Positions 7,699-15,921 of a stretch of 64,000 bases of DNA are shown here, piece after piece (the stretch's first letter is position 1; every line of letters begins with the position of its first letter). Source of the DNA: UBA1715 sp036752345 (lineage in GTDB: Bacteria > Bacteroidota > Bacteroidia > Bacteroidales > UBA1715); assembly GCA_036752345.1 (NCBI GenBank), contig DAIOSV010000001.1, positions 62,001 to 126,000 of the forward strand, read 5' to 3'. The notes beneath the pieces were generated by a model that saw only the letters and a list, made by a program, of their open reading frames with translations, made no database searches and had not been told where the DNA came from. A program made the position numbers and the translations under genes.

Positions 7699-9546
7699 TT
7701 ATTTGTTATAAATGTTGTTGAACGCTTCAACCAATTCGTTTACTACAAATGGTTGCCCTTTTACTTCGTTGAATTGGTATGGAACGAAGTTGTCAACTTT
7801 CATGCGTAACCAACCTGCAAATTGACCAAGGTTTTGTTCTGCAACTACAACTTTCTTGTATTTCTTTAGAACTGCTTCGGTGTTTTTTGGAAGTGGGTTG
7901 ATGTATTTAAAATGAGCCAAGGCTACTTTTCTGCCAGCAGCTTTCATTTCGTTCATTGCTGCATGAAGGTGTCCGTATGTTCCGCCAAAACCAACTATAA
8001 GTAATTCGGCAGTATCAACATCACCTAAAACTTCAACGTCTGGAACTTCAATCTTATTGATTTTTTCTTGACGAAGACGAGTCATAAGGTTGTGGTTTTC
8101 AGGATTCGTAGAAATAGCACCGGTTTTGTTGTCTTTTTCAAGACCACCCAAAATATGTGTAAATCCTTCTGTTCCAGGGATTGCCCAATAGCGAGAACCT
8201 TCAGCATTTCTTTGATATGGAGTCCAAGTTCCTTTCATATCAGAAGTAACGAATGGAGGTTTAATTTCAGGAAATTCAGCCATTTTTGGTAATTTCCAAG
8301 CTGAAGAACCGTTTGCTACGTATGCGTCTGTCATAAGAACGACTGGAGTCATGTGTTCCAATGCAATTTTTGATGCCATGTAAGCAGCGTCAAAACAATC
8401 AGTTGGCGATGTGGCAGCAATTACCGGCATAGGTGATTCGCCATTTCTTCCGAATAATACTTGCAACAAGTCGGTTTGCTCTGACTTTGTAGGAAGTCCG
8501 GTAGCCGGTCCTCCACGTTGTACGTCAATTACAACAAGTGGCAATTCCATGATTACCGCAAGGTTCATTGCTTCTGATTTCAAGCAAATACCAGGACCTG
8601 ATGTGGAAGTACAAGCTAAAGCACCTGCAAAAGACGCTCCAACAGCTGAAGAACAGCCAGCAATTTCGTCTTCGCATTGAACTGTTTTAACACCCAATGA
8701 TTTGTGTTTTGACAATTCATGTAAAATATCGGTAGCTGGAGTAATAGGGTATGAGCCGAGATATAGTTGTAATCCTGCTTTTTCTGCAGCAGCAATAAGA
8801 CCATATGAGGTAGCTTTGTTACCCGTAATGTCCATGTAGCGACCGTTTATCTTATTTTTAGTCTCAATTCTGTAGACATTTGCAACAGAACTGTGGGTAT
8901 TGTGACCAAAATCGTAGCCTGCTTGAAGCACTTTGATGTTAGCATCAGCAATTTCCGGTTTTTTGGCAAATTTTTCTTGTAAGTAATTGATAGCAATGTT
9001 TAAATCACGGTCAAACAACCAACAAACTAAACCAAGGGCAAACATATTTCTACATTTGAGCATTGATTTAAAGTCCATACCGCTATCTTTCAAAGCATCT
9101 TTTACCATTGTGGTCAAAGGACACGCAATTACTTGGTCAGGGTCAATTCCCATTTCACCAAGATAATCTTCAGTAGCGAATTCTGCTTTCTTTAAATCGC
9201 TTTCTTGGTAACTATCAGTGTCAATAATAATTGCAGCACCTTTTTTAGCATATTTATATTGCGTTTTAAGTGCAGCAGCATTCATTGCTACAAGTACGTC
9301 GCACTTGTCTCCCGGAGTATATACTTTATCTGCTCCAATGTGAACTTGGAAGCCAGATACACCTGTTAAAGAACCCTGCGGAGCACGAATGTCAGCCGGA
9401 TAATCAGGAAACGTACTAATACTATTTCCGACAGTGGCAGAAACGGTAGAGAATATGTTTCCTGCTAACTGCATTCCGTCGCCGGAATCACCCGAAAAAC
9501 GTACGATAATGTCGTTTACTTCGGTTATCTTTTTTGAATCACTCAT
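7699..9546 (-). CDS. korA: 2-oxoglutarate:ferredoxin oxidoreductase, fused gamma-alpha subunit
   Basis: A 615-residue protein in which the gamma domain (about 1-190: IIVRFSGDSGDGMQLAG, FPDYPADIRAPQGSLTGVSG) is joined to the alpha pyrimidine-binding domain (about 230-600: GLQLYLGSYPITPATDILHEL, EDEIAGCSSAVGASFAG, TSTSGPGICLKSEA). This gamma-alpha fusion is the normal two-gene arrangement of KorAB in Bacteroidota. It is the first gene of the operon, with a well-formed promoter 27 bp upstream. The enzyme indicates ferredoxin-based anaerobic central metabolism. Confidence 0.9.
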   Translation of the reverse strand: MSDSKKITEVNDIIVRFSGDSGDGMQLAGNIFSTVSATVGNSISTFPDYPADIRAPQGSLTGVSGFQVHIGADKVYTPGDKCDVLVAMNAAALKTQYKYAKKGAAIIIDTDSYQESDLKKAEFATEDYLGEMGIDPDQVIACPLTTMVKDALKDSGMDFKSMLKCRNMFALGLVCWLFDRDLNIAINYLQEKFAKKPEIADANIKVLQAGYDFGHNTHSSVANVYRIETKNKINGRYMDITGNKATSYGLIAAAEKAGLQLYLGSYPITPATDILHELSKHKSLGVKTVQCEDEIAGCSSAVGASFAGALACTSTSGPGICLKSEAMNLAVIMELPLVVIDVQRGGPATGLPTKSEQTDLLQVLFGRNGESPMPVIAATSPTDCFDAAYMASKIALEHMTPVVLMTDAYVANGSSAWKLPKMAEFPEIKPPFVTSDMKGTWTPYQRNAEGSRYWAIPGTEGFTHILGGLEKDNKTGAISTNPENHNLMTRLRQEKINKIEVPDVEVLGDVDTAELLIVGFGGTYGHLHAAMNEMKAAGRKVALAHFKYINPLPKNTEAVLKKYKKVVVAEQNLGQFAGWLRMKVDNFVPYQFNEVKGQPFVVNELVEAFNNIYNK

Positions 9547-9572
9547 TATAGGAATAAATTTTGTTAGTCATG

Positions 9573-9602
9573 CAAAAGTACAAGTTTTTTCAAAAAAGCA
9601 AA
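9573..9602 (-). promoter_or_regulatory. Promoter of the korAB operon
   Basis: On the minus strand TTTG (9602-9599) is followed after 18 bp by TACTTTTG (9580-9573), matching both Bacteroidota promoter elements. The korA ATG is 26 bp further on. Confidence 0.7.
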
Positions 9603-9838
9603 TTCAAACGAGAGCAAATACAAAAAATTACGATTTACCACAATTTTCACTACGTGTTTTGCGTACTAAAAATAGAAAAATGAGTTGTGATAAACGAGGT
9701 TTTATGGGGGAGAACAAGGTTGCAATGTGTATATTTTACACAGTTCTAGGTACTGTGGATGTGGAAAAATTCCTTGTTAAAAACTTGACTTTGCATTTTT
9801 ATTGTTGTAGCTTTATAAAGCTTTAAATATATTATACT
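9603..9838 (+). other. Intergenic stretch without a recognised gene
   Basis: About 236 bp between the korA promoter and the small gene at 9839. Open frames here have no start context or recognisable protein. It probably holds the promoter of the small gene; a TTTG (about 9790) and TAGCTTTA are present, but their spacing is poor. Confidence 0.4.
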
Positions 9839-10003
9839 ATGTTGGAATATAGTTATAAAATATTATCGAAAGTTAGTTTTGACAAAGACTTGTTCCGCAA
9901 GGAACTAAAGAAATGTTTGAGCTATTTAGCACAAAAAGATGCTCAAAAATTGCAAGAGTGGGTCAATGCAAATTACAAAGCATTACTTATCTCTTCTAAG
10001 TAA
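9839..10003 (+). CDS. Conserved-looking small protein (54 aa)
   Basis: A 54-codon frame from ATG at 9839 to TAA at 10003. The product starts MLEYSYKILSKVSFDKDLFR and ends NANYKALLISSK. It is rich in Lys and Leu and looks helical, with no signal peptide or membrane segment. The form (VSFD..LF.KEL.K.L..L ... E(W)) resembles a family of small proteins that I associate with Bacteroidota genomes, of unknown function. Frame use is coding-like and it is the only frame in this strand interval. It converges on the DUF4846 gene, with 16 bp between the stops. Confidence 0.65.
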   Translation: MLEYSYKILSKVSFDKDLFRKELKKCLSYLAQKDAQKLQEWVNANYKALLISSK

Positions 10004-10019
10004 TTTATATTACTATCGG

Positions 10020-10847
10020 TTATTTAAACCGTTTAAGCTCGTACGGAGTAAATGTCCATTGTGGAAACGCGATGGACATTTCTGTTTCATTAACAATGTA
10101 CCACGGCGATATTTCCGGATCATTTAAATTGTTGACAATCTCTATTTCTTGTGCAGGTACAAAACTTTGTGCACAAATAATTGCCTTTTGTTTTGTCTTA
10201 GAATTCGTTGCTACATCCACAACTATCATTGCATGGCCTGGGTTTCCCACACGAATAAACACATCACCCGGTTCTATTTGACTGTAGGGGATTGCTGTCA
10301 TTTCTTTTGATAATGAAGCCGTTCCGGCATACATGAAAATTTTGTCTAGATATTTGCGAAATGTGATGTAGGAATAATCTCGTTCGGCTTTCTTTTCCCA
10401 TGTGGTTTTATTTCCCCGAATTTTAATTCGGTATCCTTCTGCCCATTTTACGTACTCCATTTGGGTATCGTTGGTAAAGTTGAAGTGAATGTCGGAATAC
10501 CGTTTTTGTTTCCACAAATACTCTGCACGTAAACGAATTATGGCATCGGCGCATTGTTGCAGGTCGATGTTTCCAATCTCCATATTAACGACGGCAAAAG
10601 TGCAATTCTGGTCTGTTTTTAACGAATTATCAAAAAGATGAACTTTGGCTCCTTGAGGTTTGAGTGGCAACGAGCGTAGATACTGCGTAAAAGAATTTGT
10701 CTCGCAAGTTTCTCGTGAAAAACCGCTTGGCGGTAAAATGCGCGTTTCAACCGTAGTACCTTGAGAGTCAATACCGGATTGGTCTGCACTCGCACAAAAT
10801 ACAAGTAACGCAATAATTCCAAATATGATGAATAGTTTATTTTTCAT
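10020..10847 (-). CDS. DUF4846 domain-containing exported protein
   Basis: A 275-residue envelope protein. The N-terminus (MKNKLFIIFGIIALLVFCAS) is a signal peptide with a possible lipobox Cys18. The body fits DUF4846: the segment FTQYLRSLPLKPQGAKVHLF near 53-72, QCADAIIRLRAEYLW near 98-112, and GDVFIRVGNPGHAMIVVDVA near 197-216. The last has a Gly-His pair reminiscent of the His position in NlpC/P60 or CHAP folds, but I see no matching catalytic Cys, so no enzyme function is claimed. It is monocistronic, with TACATTTG 20 bp upstream of the start. Confidence 0.8.
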   Translation of the reverse strand: MKNKLFIIFGIIALLVFCASADQSGIDSQGTTVETRILPPSGFSRETCETNSFTQYLRSLPLKPQGAKVHLFDNSLKTDQNCTFAVVNMEIGNIDLQQCADAIIRLRAEYLWKQKRYSDIHFNFTNDTQMEYVKWAEGYRIKIRGNKTTWEKKAERDYSYITFRKYLDKIFMYAGTASLSKEMTAIPYSQIEPGDVFIRVGNPGHAMIVVDVATNSKTKQKAIICAQSFVPAQEIEIVNNLNDPEISPWYIVNETEMSIAFPQWTFTPYELKRFK

Positions 10848-10867
10848 GCAGAAAATCTTTATAAATA

Positions 10868-10875
10868 CAAATGTA
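10868..10875 (-). promoter_or_regulatory. -7 box for the DUF4846 gene
   Basis: The minus strand reads TACATTTG, an exact match to TAnnTTTG, 20 bp upstream of the ATG at 10847. Confidence 0.5.
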
Positions 10876-10949
10876 TAAAAGTTTTTTGGTTTCTTTTATG
10901 TAAGAAAGAAGCCGAATGTGAAAAACGTCATGCGTGTATGTATTTTTTA

Positions 10950-10957
10950 TATTTTTG
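10950..10957 (+). promoter_or_regulatory. -7 box for the GH43-GH43-PfkB cluster
   Basis: TATTTTTG ends 23 bp before ATG 10981. It lies inside the longer in-frame extension that begins at 10918, so the shorter start is preferred. Confidence 0.5.
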
Positions 10958-10980
10958 CTTTGTGTGTAAGAAATATAAAT

Positions 10981-12447
10981 ATGAAAAAAATTTTTCTCGG
11001 TCTGTGTCTTCTTTTTTCTCAGTGCATGATTGCACAAGAAGCATCGCAGGCTCCATCTATTAGAACAATGTTTCCAGGCGATTATCCCGATCCCAGCCTG
11101 TTGGTCGATGGTAAAGATTACTACATTGTGCATTCATCGTTTGAATATTATCCGGGATTAACAATATGGCATTCCAACGATTTGAAACATTGGTCGCCGG
11201 TACAAAGTCCGCTACGAACATACGTTGGCTCGGTTTGGGCTCCCGATTTTGTAAAGTATAAGGGCAAATATTATATCTATTTTCCTGCTGGTACGTCTAA
11301 TTATGTGATTTGGGCAGATTCTGTTAATGGAAAATGGTCGGAACCGATTGATTTGCAGATAGGTGGCATAGACCCCGGGCATGTGGTTGATGCAAAGGGT
11401 AATCGGTATTTATATTTCAGTAACGGCGGATATACAAAACTCAGCAAAGACGGGCTCCATACCGAAGGAAACTACATTCATGTGTATGATGGTTGGGAAA
11501 TTCCTCGTGAATGGTCAATAGAGTGTTTTTGCATGGAAGGGCCTAAATTGACGAAAAATGGCGAGTATTATTATCTCACAGTGGCAGAAGGCGGCACTGC
11601 CGGACCGGCAACGGGACACATGGTTGTTTCGGCTCGCTCAAAATCACCTCTTGGATCATGGGAAAACTCTCCGTACAATCCCTTGCTTCGTGCCAAAACA
11701 CCTAACGAACAATGGTGTTCTACGGGGCATGCAACCATTTTTGAGGACAATAATCACCAATGGTGGATGCTGTTTCATGCCTACGAAAACGGCTATTACA
11801 ATATGGGACGACAAACGTTGATTGCTCCCATAGAATGGACTTCTGATGGTTGGTGGAAAGTTCCCGAAAATGCCAAATTTGTTTCTCAAGAAGCGGAATG
11901 TGCGTTTAATTTGAGCGATAATTTTGAAGGGAATACGCTTCGTCCACATTGGCGTTTTTGGAAAGAATTTGAAGAATCTCGCTATACGGTGGCACATAAT
12001 TCTCTCACGCTTAAAGGAAAAGGGACCGATGTGGTTTCTAGTTGCCCGTTGCTGTGTATGCCGCAAAATCATTCATATTCGGTGCAAGTGGAGATGGAAA
12101 TTTCTGGTGATGCCATTGGTGGTTTGCTGTTGTATTATAGCCCGAAAATCTATTCCGGTATTATGGCCGATTCTACGAATGTGTTGGCAAACCTTCGTGG
12201 TTGGCAATTCCCAACGGAAAAGAATGTGCATCACAATCATGTGTTTCTTAAGTTGATAAACAACAAACATTTGGTAGATATGTATTATAGTCTTGATGGG
12301 AATAATTGGACTAAGTTGGCAAATTCGTTTGATGTAGAGGCGTATCATCACAATGTGTTAGGAGAATTTCTTGCTTTACGTATTGGGTTGGTTTCCATAG
12401 GAAAAGGAACCGTGACGTTTAAAAATTTTGTATATAAATCGTTATAA
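10981..12447 (+). CDS. Glycoside hydrolase family 43 (beta-xylosidase/arabinofuranosidase type) with C-terminal beta-sandwich
   Basis: A 488-residue secreted GH43 enzyme. The start at 10981 gives the signal MKKIFLGLCLLFSQCMIAQ. The five-bladed propeller shows the three expected acidic sites: base Asp in GDYPDPSLLVDG, the pKa-modulating Asp in VWAPDFVKYKGKYYIYF, and the acid Glu in CFCMEGPKLTKNG. After about residue 300 comes the concanavalin-like domain common to GH43 xylosidases (NLSDNFEGNTLRPHWRFWKE, LLLYYSPKIYSG, MYYSLDGNNWTKL). It probably releases xylose or arabinose from hemicellulose side chains. Another GH43 and a sugar kinase follow on the same strand. Confidence 0.88.
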   Translation: MKKIFLGLCLLFSQCMIAQEASQAPSIRTMFPGDYPDPSLLVDGKDYYIVHSSFEYYPGLTIWHSNDLKHWSPVQSPLRTYVGSVWAPDFVKYKGKYYIYFPAGTSNYVIWADSVNGKWSEPIDLQIGGIDPGHVVDAKGNRYLYFSNGGYTKLSKDGLHTEGNYIHVYDGWEIPREWSIECFCMEGPKLTKNGEYYYLTVAEGGTAGPATGHMVVSARSKSPLGSWENSPYNPLLRAKTPNEQWCSTGHATIFEDNNHQWWMLFHAYENGYYNMGRQTLIAPIEWTSDGWWKVPENAKFVSQEAECAFNLSDNFEGNTLRPHWRFWKEFEESRYTVAHNSLTLKGKGTDVVSSCPLLCMPQNHSYSVQVEMEISGDAIGGLLLYYSPKIYSGIMADSTNVLANLRGWQFPTEKNVHHNHVFLKLINNKHLVDMYYSLDGNNWTKLANSFDVEAYHHNVLGEFLALRIGLVSIGKGTVTFKNFVYKSL

Positions 12448-12458
12448 GATTTCTGGGT

Positions 12459-14084
12459 ATGAATTATGAAGTAAAATTTAGAAATAATGTTGTAGAGATG
12501 CAAAATTTTCCGTCTCTACGGTGCATCGTTTTATTGTTTATGTTTTGTATCGTTGCCTCGGAATCGTTTTCACAAGGAAAAATTAAGGCAAGCAAGAAGT
12601 ATTACAAGGGCTTGAATGAAGCGAATCCAATCTCATCAAACAGATTTTGTGCCGACCCAACGGCGGTGGAATATGAAGGGCGCTTGTATGTGTATGGTAC
12701 CAGCGATCATGAACAATATGAGGCGGTATGGGTGAAAGGCAAAAACACCTACGATAAAATAAAGTCTCTTGAGATTTTTTCAACCAACGATATGGTGAAT
12801 TGGACGTATCACGGAGTTATCAATGTAAAGGAAGTGGCTCCATGGATTATCAATTCGTGGGCACCATCTATTGTTTCTCGTAAGGAAGCAGATGGGTTGA
12901 CGCATTTCTATTTATATTTCTCAAACAACGGAACCGGTGTTGGCGTAATTACTGCCACATCTCCAACTGGTCCGTGGAGTGATCCTCTCGGTGCACCTCT
13001 TATCCTGTCGGGCATGTCTAAAGTAGAAGGCGTTCCCAATCCATTCGATCCGGGAGTTTGCATAGATGATAAAGGAGTCGGATATCTTGCGTTTGGTGGT
13101 GGTGTTGCAAAAAATGGCACTGATGCTTTGCCTCGTACCGCAAGAATCGCACGCTTGGGAAAAGATATGATTTCACTCGATACCGTTGTGGAAATCAAAG
13201 CACCATATTTTTTTGAAGCAAGTGAGTTGAATTTTGTAAATGGCACATTTATATATACTTACAATAATAATTGGGTATCGCGCGAAGAGTGGGATTTTAG
13301 TATCGCACCCCAACCGTCGCAATGTAGTATGTCGTATATGACAACGACCACACCTTTGGAAACAGATAGTTGGAAATATCGTGGACATTATTTGCAAAAT
13401 CCTGGAGATTTAGGACTGTTTTATAGTAACAATCACACGCATTTTCAGAAATACAATGGCAAGTATTACTTATGTTACCATACCTTACTTTTGCATGGAG
13501 CAATGATGCCGCAAGGCAGTGAGTTGGCATTCCGTAGTCTTTGTGTGAACGAAATGAAAATAGATGAAAATACGCAAAAAATAGCTATGGTAAAAGCCGA
13601 CAAACAAGGTGTAAAACCGACTACAATACATACCACCTCCGAACAATATTGGGGGGCAACAATGTTTACCTCCGCAGAAATGGCATTTGAGCCTGATAGC
13701 TCAATGGGGGTGAAAAATTCGTTGAGTGTAATTTCAAGTAGTCAAAATGGTGGTCCTAAAAGTCTTGAACAATTTCACCCATACATGGTGTCAAAAAGTA
13801 CAGCAGCGGGAGCGTGGCAAAGTATTAAAAATGTAGATGTTCAATCAGGCACGTTGTACATTAAAGCTAGTGGCAAAGGAACGATAAAGATATGCTTGGA
13901 TAGTCCAAAGGCAAAACCAGTGGCAACAATTACGTTGGATTCTGGCAATACGACGTTCGATACATTGGGTGGCGAGTCTGTAAAAGTGAAAGTTAAGAAA
14001 CCGGGAGTTCATACGGTATATTTCGTATTTTCAGAACCAAATATGTGTTTGCATTCATGGTGTTGGAACAATATTAGTTTATGA
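12459..14084 (+). CDS. Glycoside hydrolase family 43 with C-terminal CBM6-like domain
   Basis: A second GH43 enzyme, 541 residues from ATG 12459. An ATG at 12498 would give a more typical signal peptide (MQNFPSLRCIVLLFMFC ... SFSQ) and may be the true start. Base Asp lies in NRFCADPTAVEYEG, the second Asp or its equivalent near NSWAPSIVS, and the acid Glu in YFFEASELNFVNG. The last 130 residues form a jelly-roll like CBM6 (SGTLYIKASGKGTIKICLDS, TITLDSGNTTFDTLGG, GVHTVYFVFSE). It likely acts on arabinoxylan or arabinan oligosaccharides. An imperfect palindrome at 12492-12519 overlaps the alternative start codon. It lies 11 bp downstream of the first GH43 gene. Confidence 0.85.
   Translation: MNYEVKFRNNVVEMQNFPSLRCIVLLFMFCIVASESFSQGKIKASKKYYKGLNEANPISSNRFCADPTAVEYEGRLYVYGTSDHEQYEAVWVKGKNTYDKIKSLEIFSTNDMVNWTYHGVINVKEVAPWIINSWAPSIVSRKEADGLTHFYLYFSNNGTGVGVITATSPTGPWSDPLGAPLILSGMSKVEGVPNPFDPGVCIDDKGVGYLAFGGGVAKNGTDALPRTARIARLGKDMISLDTVVEIKAPYFFEASELNFVNGTFIYTYNNNWVSREEWDFSIAPQPSQCSMSYMTTTTPLETDSWKYRGHYLQNPGDLGLFYSNNHTHFQKYNGKYYLCYHTLLLHGAMMPQGSELAFRSLCVNEMKIDENTQKIAMVKADKQGVKPTTIHTTSEQYWGATMFTSAEMAFEPDSSMGVKNSLSVISSSQNGGPKSLEQFHPYMVSKSTAAGAWQSIKNVDVQSGTLYIKASGKGTIKICLDSPKAKPVATITLDSGNTTFDTLGGESVKVKVKKPGVHTVYFVFSEPNMCLHSWCWNNISL
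12492..12519. repeat. Palindromic element GTAGAGATG...CGTCTCTAC inside a 5' coding end
   Basis: GTAGAGATG (12492-12500) and CGTCTCTAC (12511-12519) form a 9-bp stem with one G-T pair around a 10-nt loop. The arms resemble the perfect palindrome at 38821-38848 (GTAGATACG...CGTATCTAC). The ATG at 12498 sits in the left arm. Confidence 0.55.
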
Positions 14085-14149
14085 TTTATGTAGAGGTGCG
14101 ATAGTATTATTGTGCAAACAATTTGCAAAGCGTTAACAAATAGATAGTT

Positions 14150-15043
14150 ATGATATACACAATAGGGGAAACGGTAGTCGATCTGATATTTAAAACCATG
14201 CAACCGCAGGCTGCCAAGGTTGGAGGTTCGGCCTTAAATACTTCAGTAAGTTTAGGACGATTGGGCGATGATGTGAGCTATATTTCAGAGGTGGGAGACG
14301 ATGATTTAGGTAATTGGTGTATTGATTTCTTGAACCAAAATCATGTCGGCACACAGTATATAATCAGGCACAAAGACAAAAAAACCTCGTTGGCTCTTGC
14401 GTTTTTGAATGAGCGCAATGATGCACAGTACAGTTTTTACAAAGAATTCAGCGATGTTATGTCTTCGGTTACGATACCAACTAATTCTACTGATATTCTC
14501 CTATTTTCATCGTCTTTTTCGCTAAACGAACGTGTCCACTCTTGCTTGACTAGTGTACTTCAACGAATGCGCAAAAACGATGCGCTTGTCGTGTATGATC
14601 CTAATATGCGAAGAGCCATTTCTAATGATTCGACGGAGTATTCGTTTTTACAAGAAAATTTACGGTTTGCCGACATAGTTCGTCTGTCAGATGAGGATGC
14701 ACAGGCTATCTTTGGTACAAATGATGTTTCGTTGGTGTATCAAGAGTTGGCAAAATATGATGTTCATGTGCTTATATATACCCAAAATAGCAAAGACGTT
14801 ATTGTAAAAACTCCATTATTCACCAAGTCGTATTCTGTCCCTCAAGTAGCCGTTATTAGTACCATTGGGGCGGGTGATACCTTTAATGCGGGCATTTTGC
14901 ATTGTGTTAAAAATCACGGTGTTACGTGTTCGTTAGTTAAAACACTTCCAGAGTCATTTTATGATGAGGCAATTCCTTTTGCCATTGCATGTTCTGGAGA
15001 GGTTTGTGGATTATTGGATAATTACATTTTACCTCGCCACTAA
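14150..15043 (+). CDS. PfkB-family carbohydrate kinase (fructokinase-like)
   Basis: A 297-residue ribokinase-fold sugar kinase that transfers phosphate from ATP to a sugar, most often fructose or a similar ketose. The first signature is VGGSALNTSVSLGRLG (24-39), which includes the conserved GG and Asn. The second is STIGAGDTFNAGIL (237-250) with anion hole GAGD and catalytic base Asp243. DPNMRRAI near 150-157 is also typical. It is the third gene of the plus-strand sugar cluster, 65 bp after the second GH43, and probably phosphorylates a sugar made from its products. Substrate is not determinable. Confidence 0.85.
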   Translation: MIYTIGETVVDLIFKTMQPQAAKVGGSALNTSVSLGRLGDDVSYISEVGDDDLGNWCIDFLNQNHVGTQYIIRHKDKKTSLALAFLNERNDAQYSFYKEFSDVMSSVTIPTNSTDILLFSSSFSLNERVHSCLTSVLQRMRKNDALVVYDPNMRRAISNDSTEYSFLQENLRFADIVRLSDEDAQAIFGTNDVSLVYQELAKYDVHVLIYTQNSKDVIVKTPLFTKSYSVPQVAVISTIGAGDTFNAGILHCVKNHGVTCSLVKTLPESFYDEAIPFAIACSGEVCGLLDNYILPRH

Positions 15044-15103
15044 TTACGTAGGAAAATACACCAATATTTTATGTGAATAGCTTGTATGTCATGCTATTGG
15101 AGA

Positions 15104-15156
15104 CTACGTTTTTATACGTAGATGGAAATTTACGTTTTTTTACTATTGTAAACGTA
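15104..15156 (+). promoter_or_regulatory. Paired ACGT inverted repeats upstream of the Hdr-like operon
   Basis: CTACGT/ACGTAG form a 6-bp inverted repeat with a 6-bp spacer (15104-15121). TACGTTT/AAACGTA form a 7-bp inverted repeat with a 12-bp spacer (15131-15156). Another TACGTA occurs at 15045-15050. The repeats sit 58-111 bp before the hdrC start and are not followed by a T-run, so operators are more likely than terminators. Confidence 0.5.
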
Positions 15157-15201
15157 GACAATAAGTCACTCCTTTGTATAGTAATAATTATATCAATCTT
15201 T

Positions 15202-15206
15202 GGAGG
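15202..15206 (+). promoter_or_regulatory. Shine-Dalgarno-like GGAGG that fixes the start of the first Hdr-like gene
   Basis: GGAGG lies 8 bp before ATG 15215. Such sites are uncommon in this window. The site overlaps an alternative TTG start at 15200, which is therefore rejected. Confidence 0.6.
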
Positions 15207-15214
15207 TCTACAAT

Positions 15215-15916
15215 ATGGATTATGTTGCTGAATTAGAAAAAGACTTGCGGTTCAAAGAAGCTATGCATTCATGCTTAAATTGCGGAATATGTAGTGCTAT
15301 TTGTCCGGCTGCAGAGTTTTACAATTATGATCCGCGCATCATAGTAACTACGGTGCAACGCAGAAATAATGCCGAGATAGAACAGCTACTCAAATCAAAC
15401 ACTATTTGGTATTGTGGACAATGTATGTCATGCAAAACACGTTGCCCTCGTGGAAACACAGCCGGAATGATAATTCAAGCATTGCGTATGCTTTCTCAAC
15501 GATGCGGTTTTTTTACCGAAAGTGAGAAAGGCCGTCAACAATATGCGTTGAAGAAAACCATAGGCGAAAACATATTGAAGTATGGCTACTGCGTGCATAC
15601 GTTGTTGGTAAAGCCGGAATTACATCCTGAACAAGGCGTAATATGGGAATGGGTGTATAAAAATCGTGAAGCCATATATGACAGACTCGGGGCAAATCTA
15701 TACAAAGACGGCCCTGGTGCTATGCGCAAAATCAATCAAAAGAACCTCGATGAATTATCTGAGATATTCAAAGTGACCGGCGGAGAAGAAATGTATGATA
15801 TAATTGAAAACGATTCGAAGAAAAAAGCCGTTGAAATGCACATGAGTACCGACGATAATAATAATGAGTATTTAATGCATGTGATGACATACAATAGTAA
15901 TCAACATCAAGACTAA
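15215..15916 (+). CDS. HdrC-like protein with two [4Fe-4S] clusters
   Basis: A 233-residue soluble electron-transfer protein. It has two CxxCxxCxxxCP motifs: Cys20/23/26/30 (SCLNCGICSAICP) and Cys67/70/73/77 (YCGQCMSCKTRCP), the hallmark of heterodisulfide reductase subunit C. Residues 100-233 are an extra mostly helical tail not present in short HdrC proteins, with a Trp-rich stretch (VIWEWVYKN) and an acidic, Asn-rich end. In Hdr complexes HdrC passes electrons between HdrA and HdrB. The next gene is HdrB-like and starts 5 bp downstream, so the pair should form a subcomplex. Start is set by the GGAGG site. Confidence 0.85.
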   Translation: MDYVAELEKDLRFKEAMHSCLNCGICSAICPAAEFYNYDPRIIVTTVQRRNNAEIEQLLKSNTIWYCGQCMSCKTRCPRGNTAGMIIQALRMLSQRCGFFTESEKGRQQYALKKTIGENILKYGYCVHTLLVKPELHPEQGVIWEWVYKNREAIYDRLGANLYKDGPGAMRKINQKNLDELSEIFKVTGGEEMYDIIENDSKKKAVEMHMSTDDNNNEYLMHVMTYNSNQHQD

Positions 15917-15921
15917 GAGGT

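Noticed and set aside
9434..9826. A 130-codon plus-strand frame over the start of korA
   Set aside because: It overlaps korA and its promoter in antisense and has no start context or family resemblance.
10981..15043. A classical polysaccharide utilisation locus
   Set aside because: Two GH43 enzymes and a kinase are present, but no SusC/SusD pair, transporter or hybrid regulator is found nearby.
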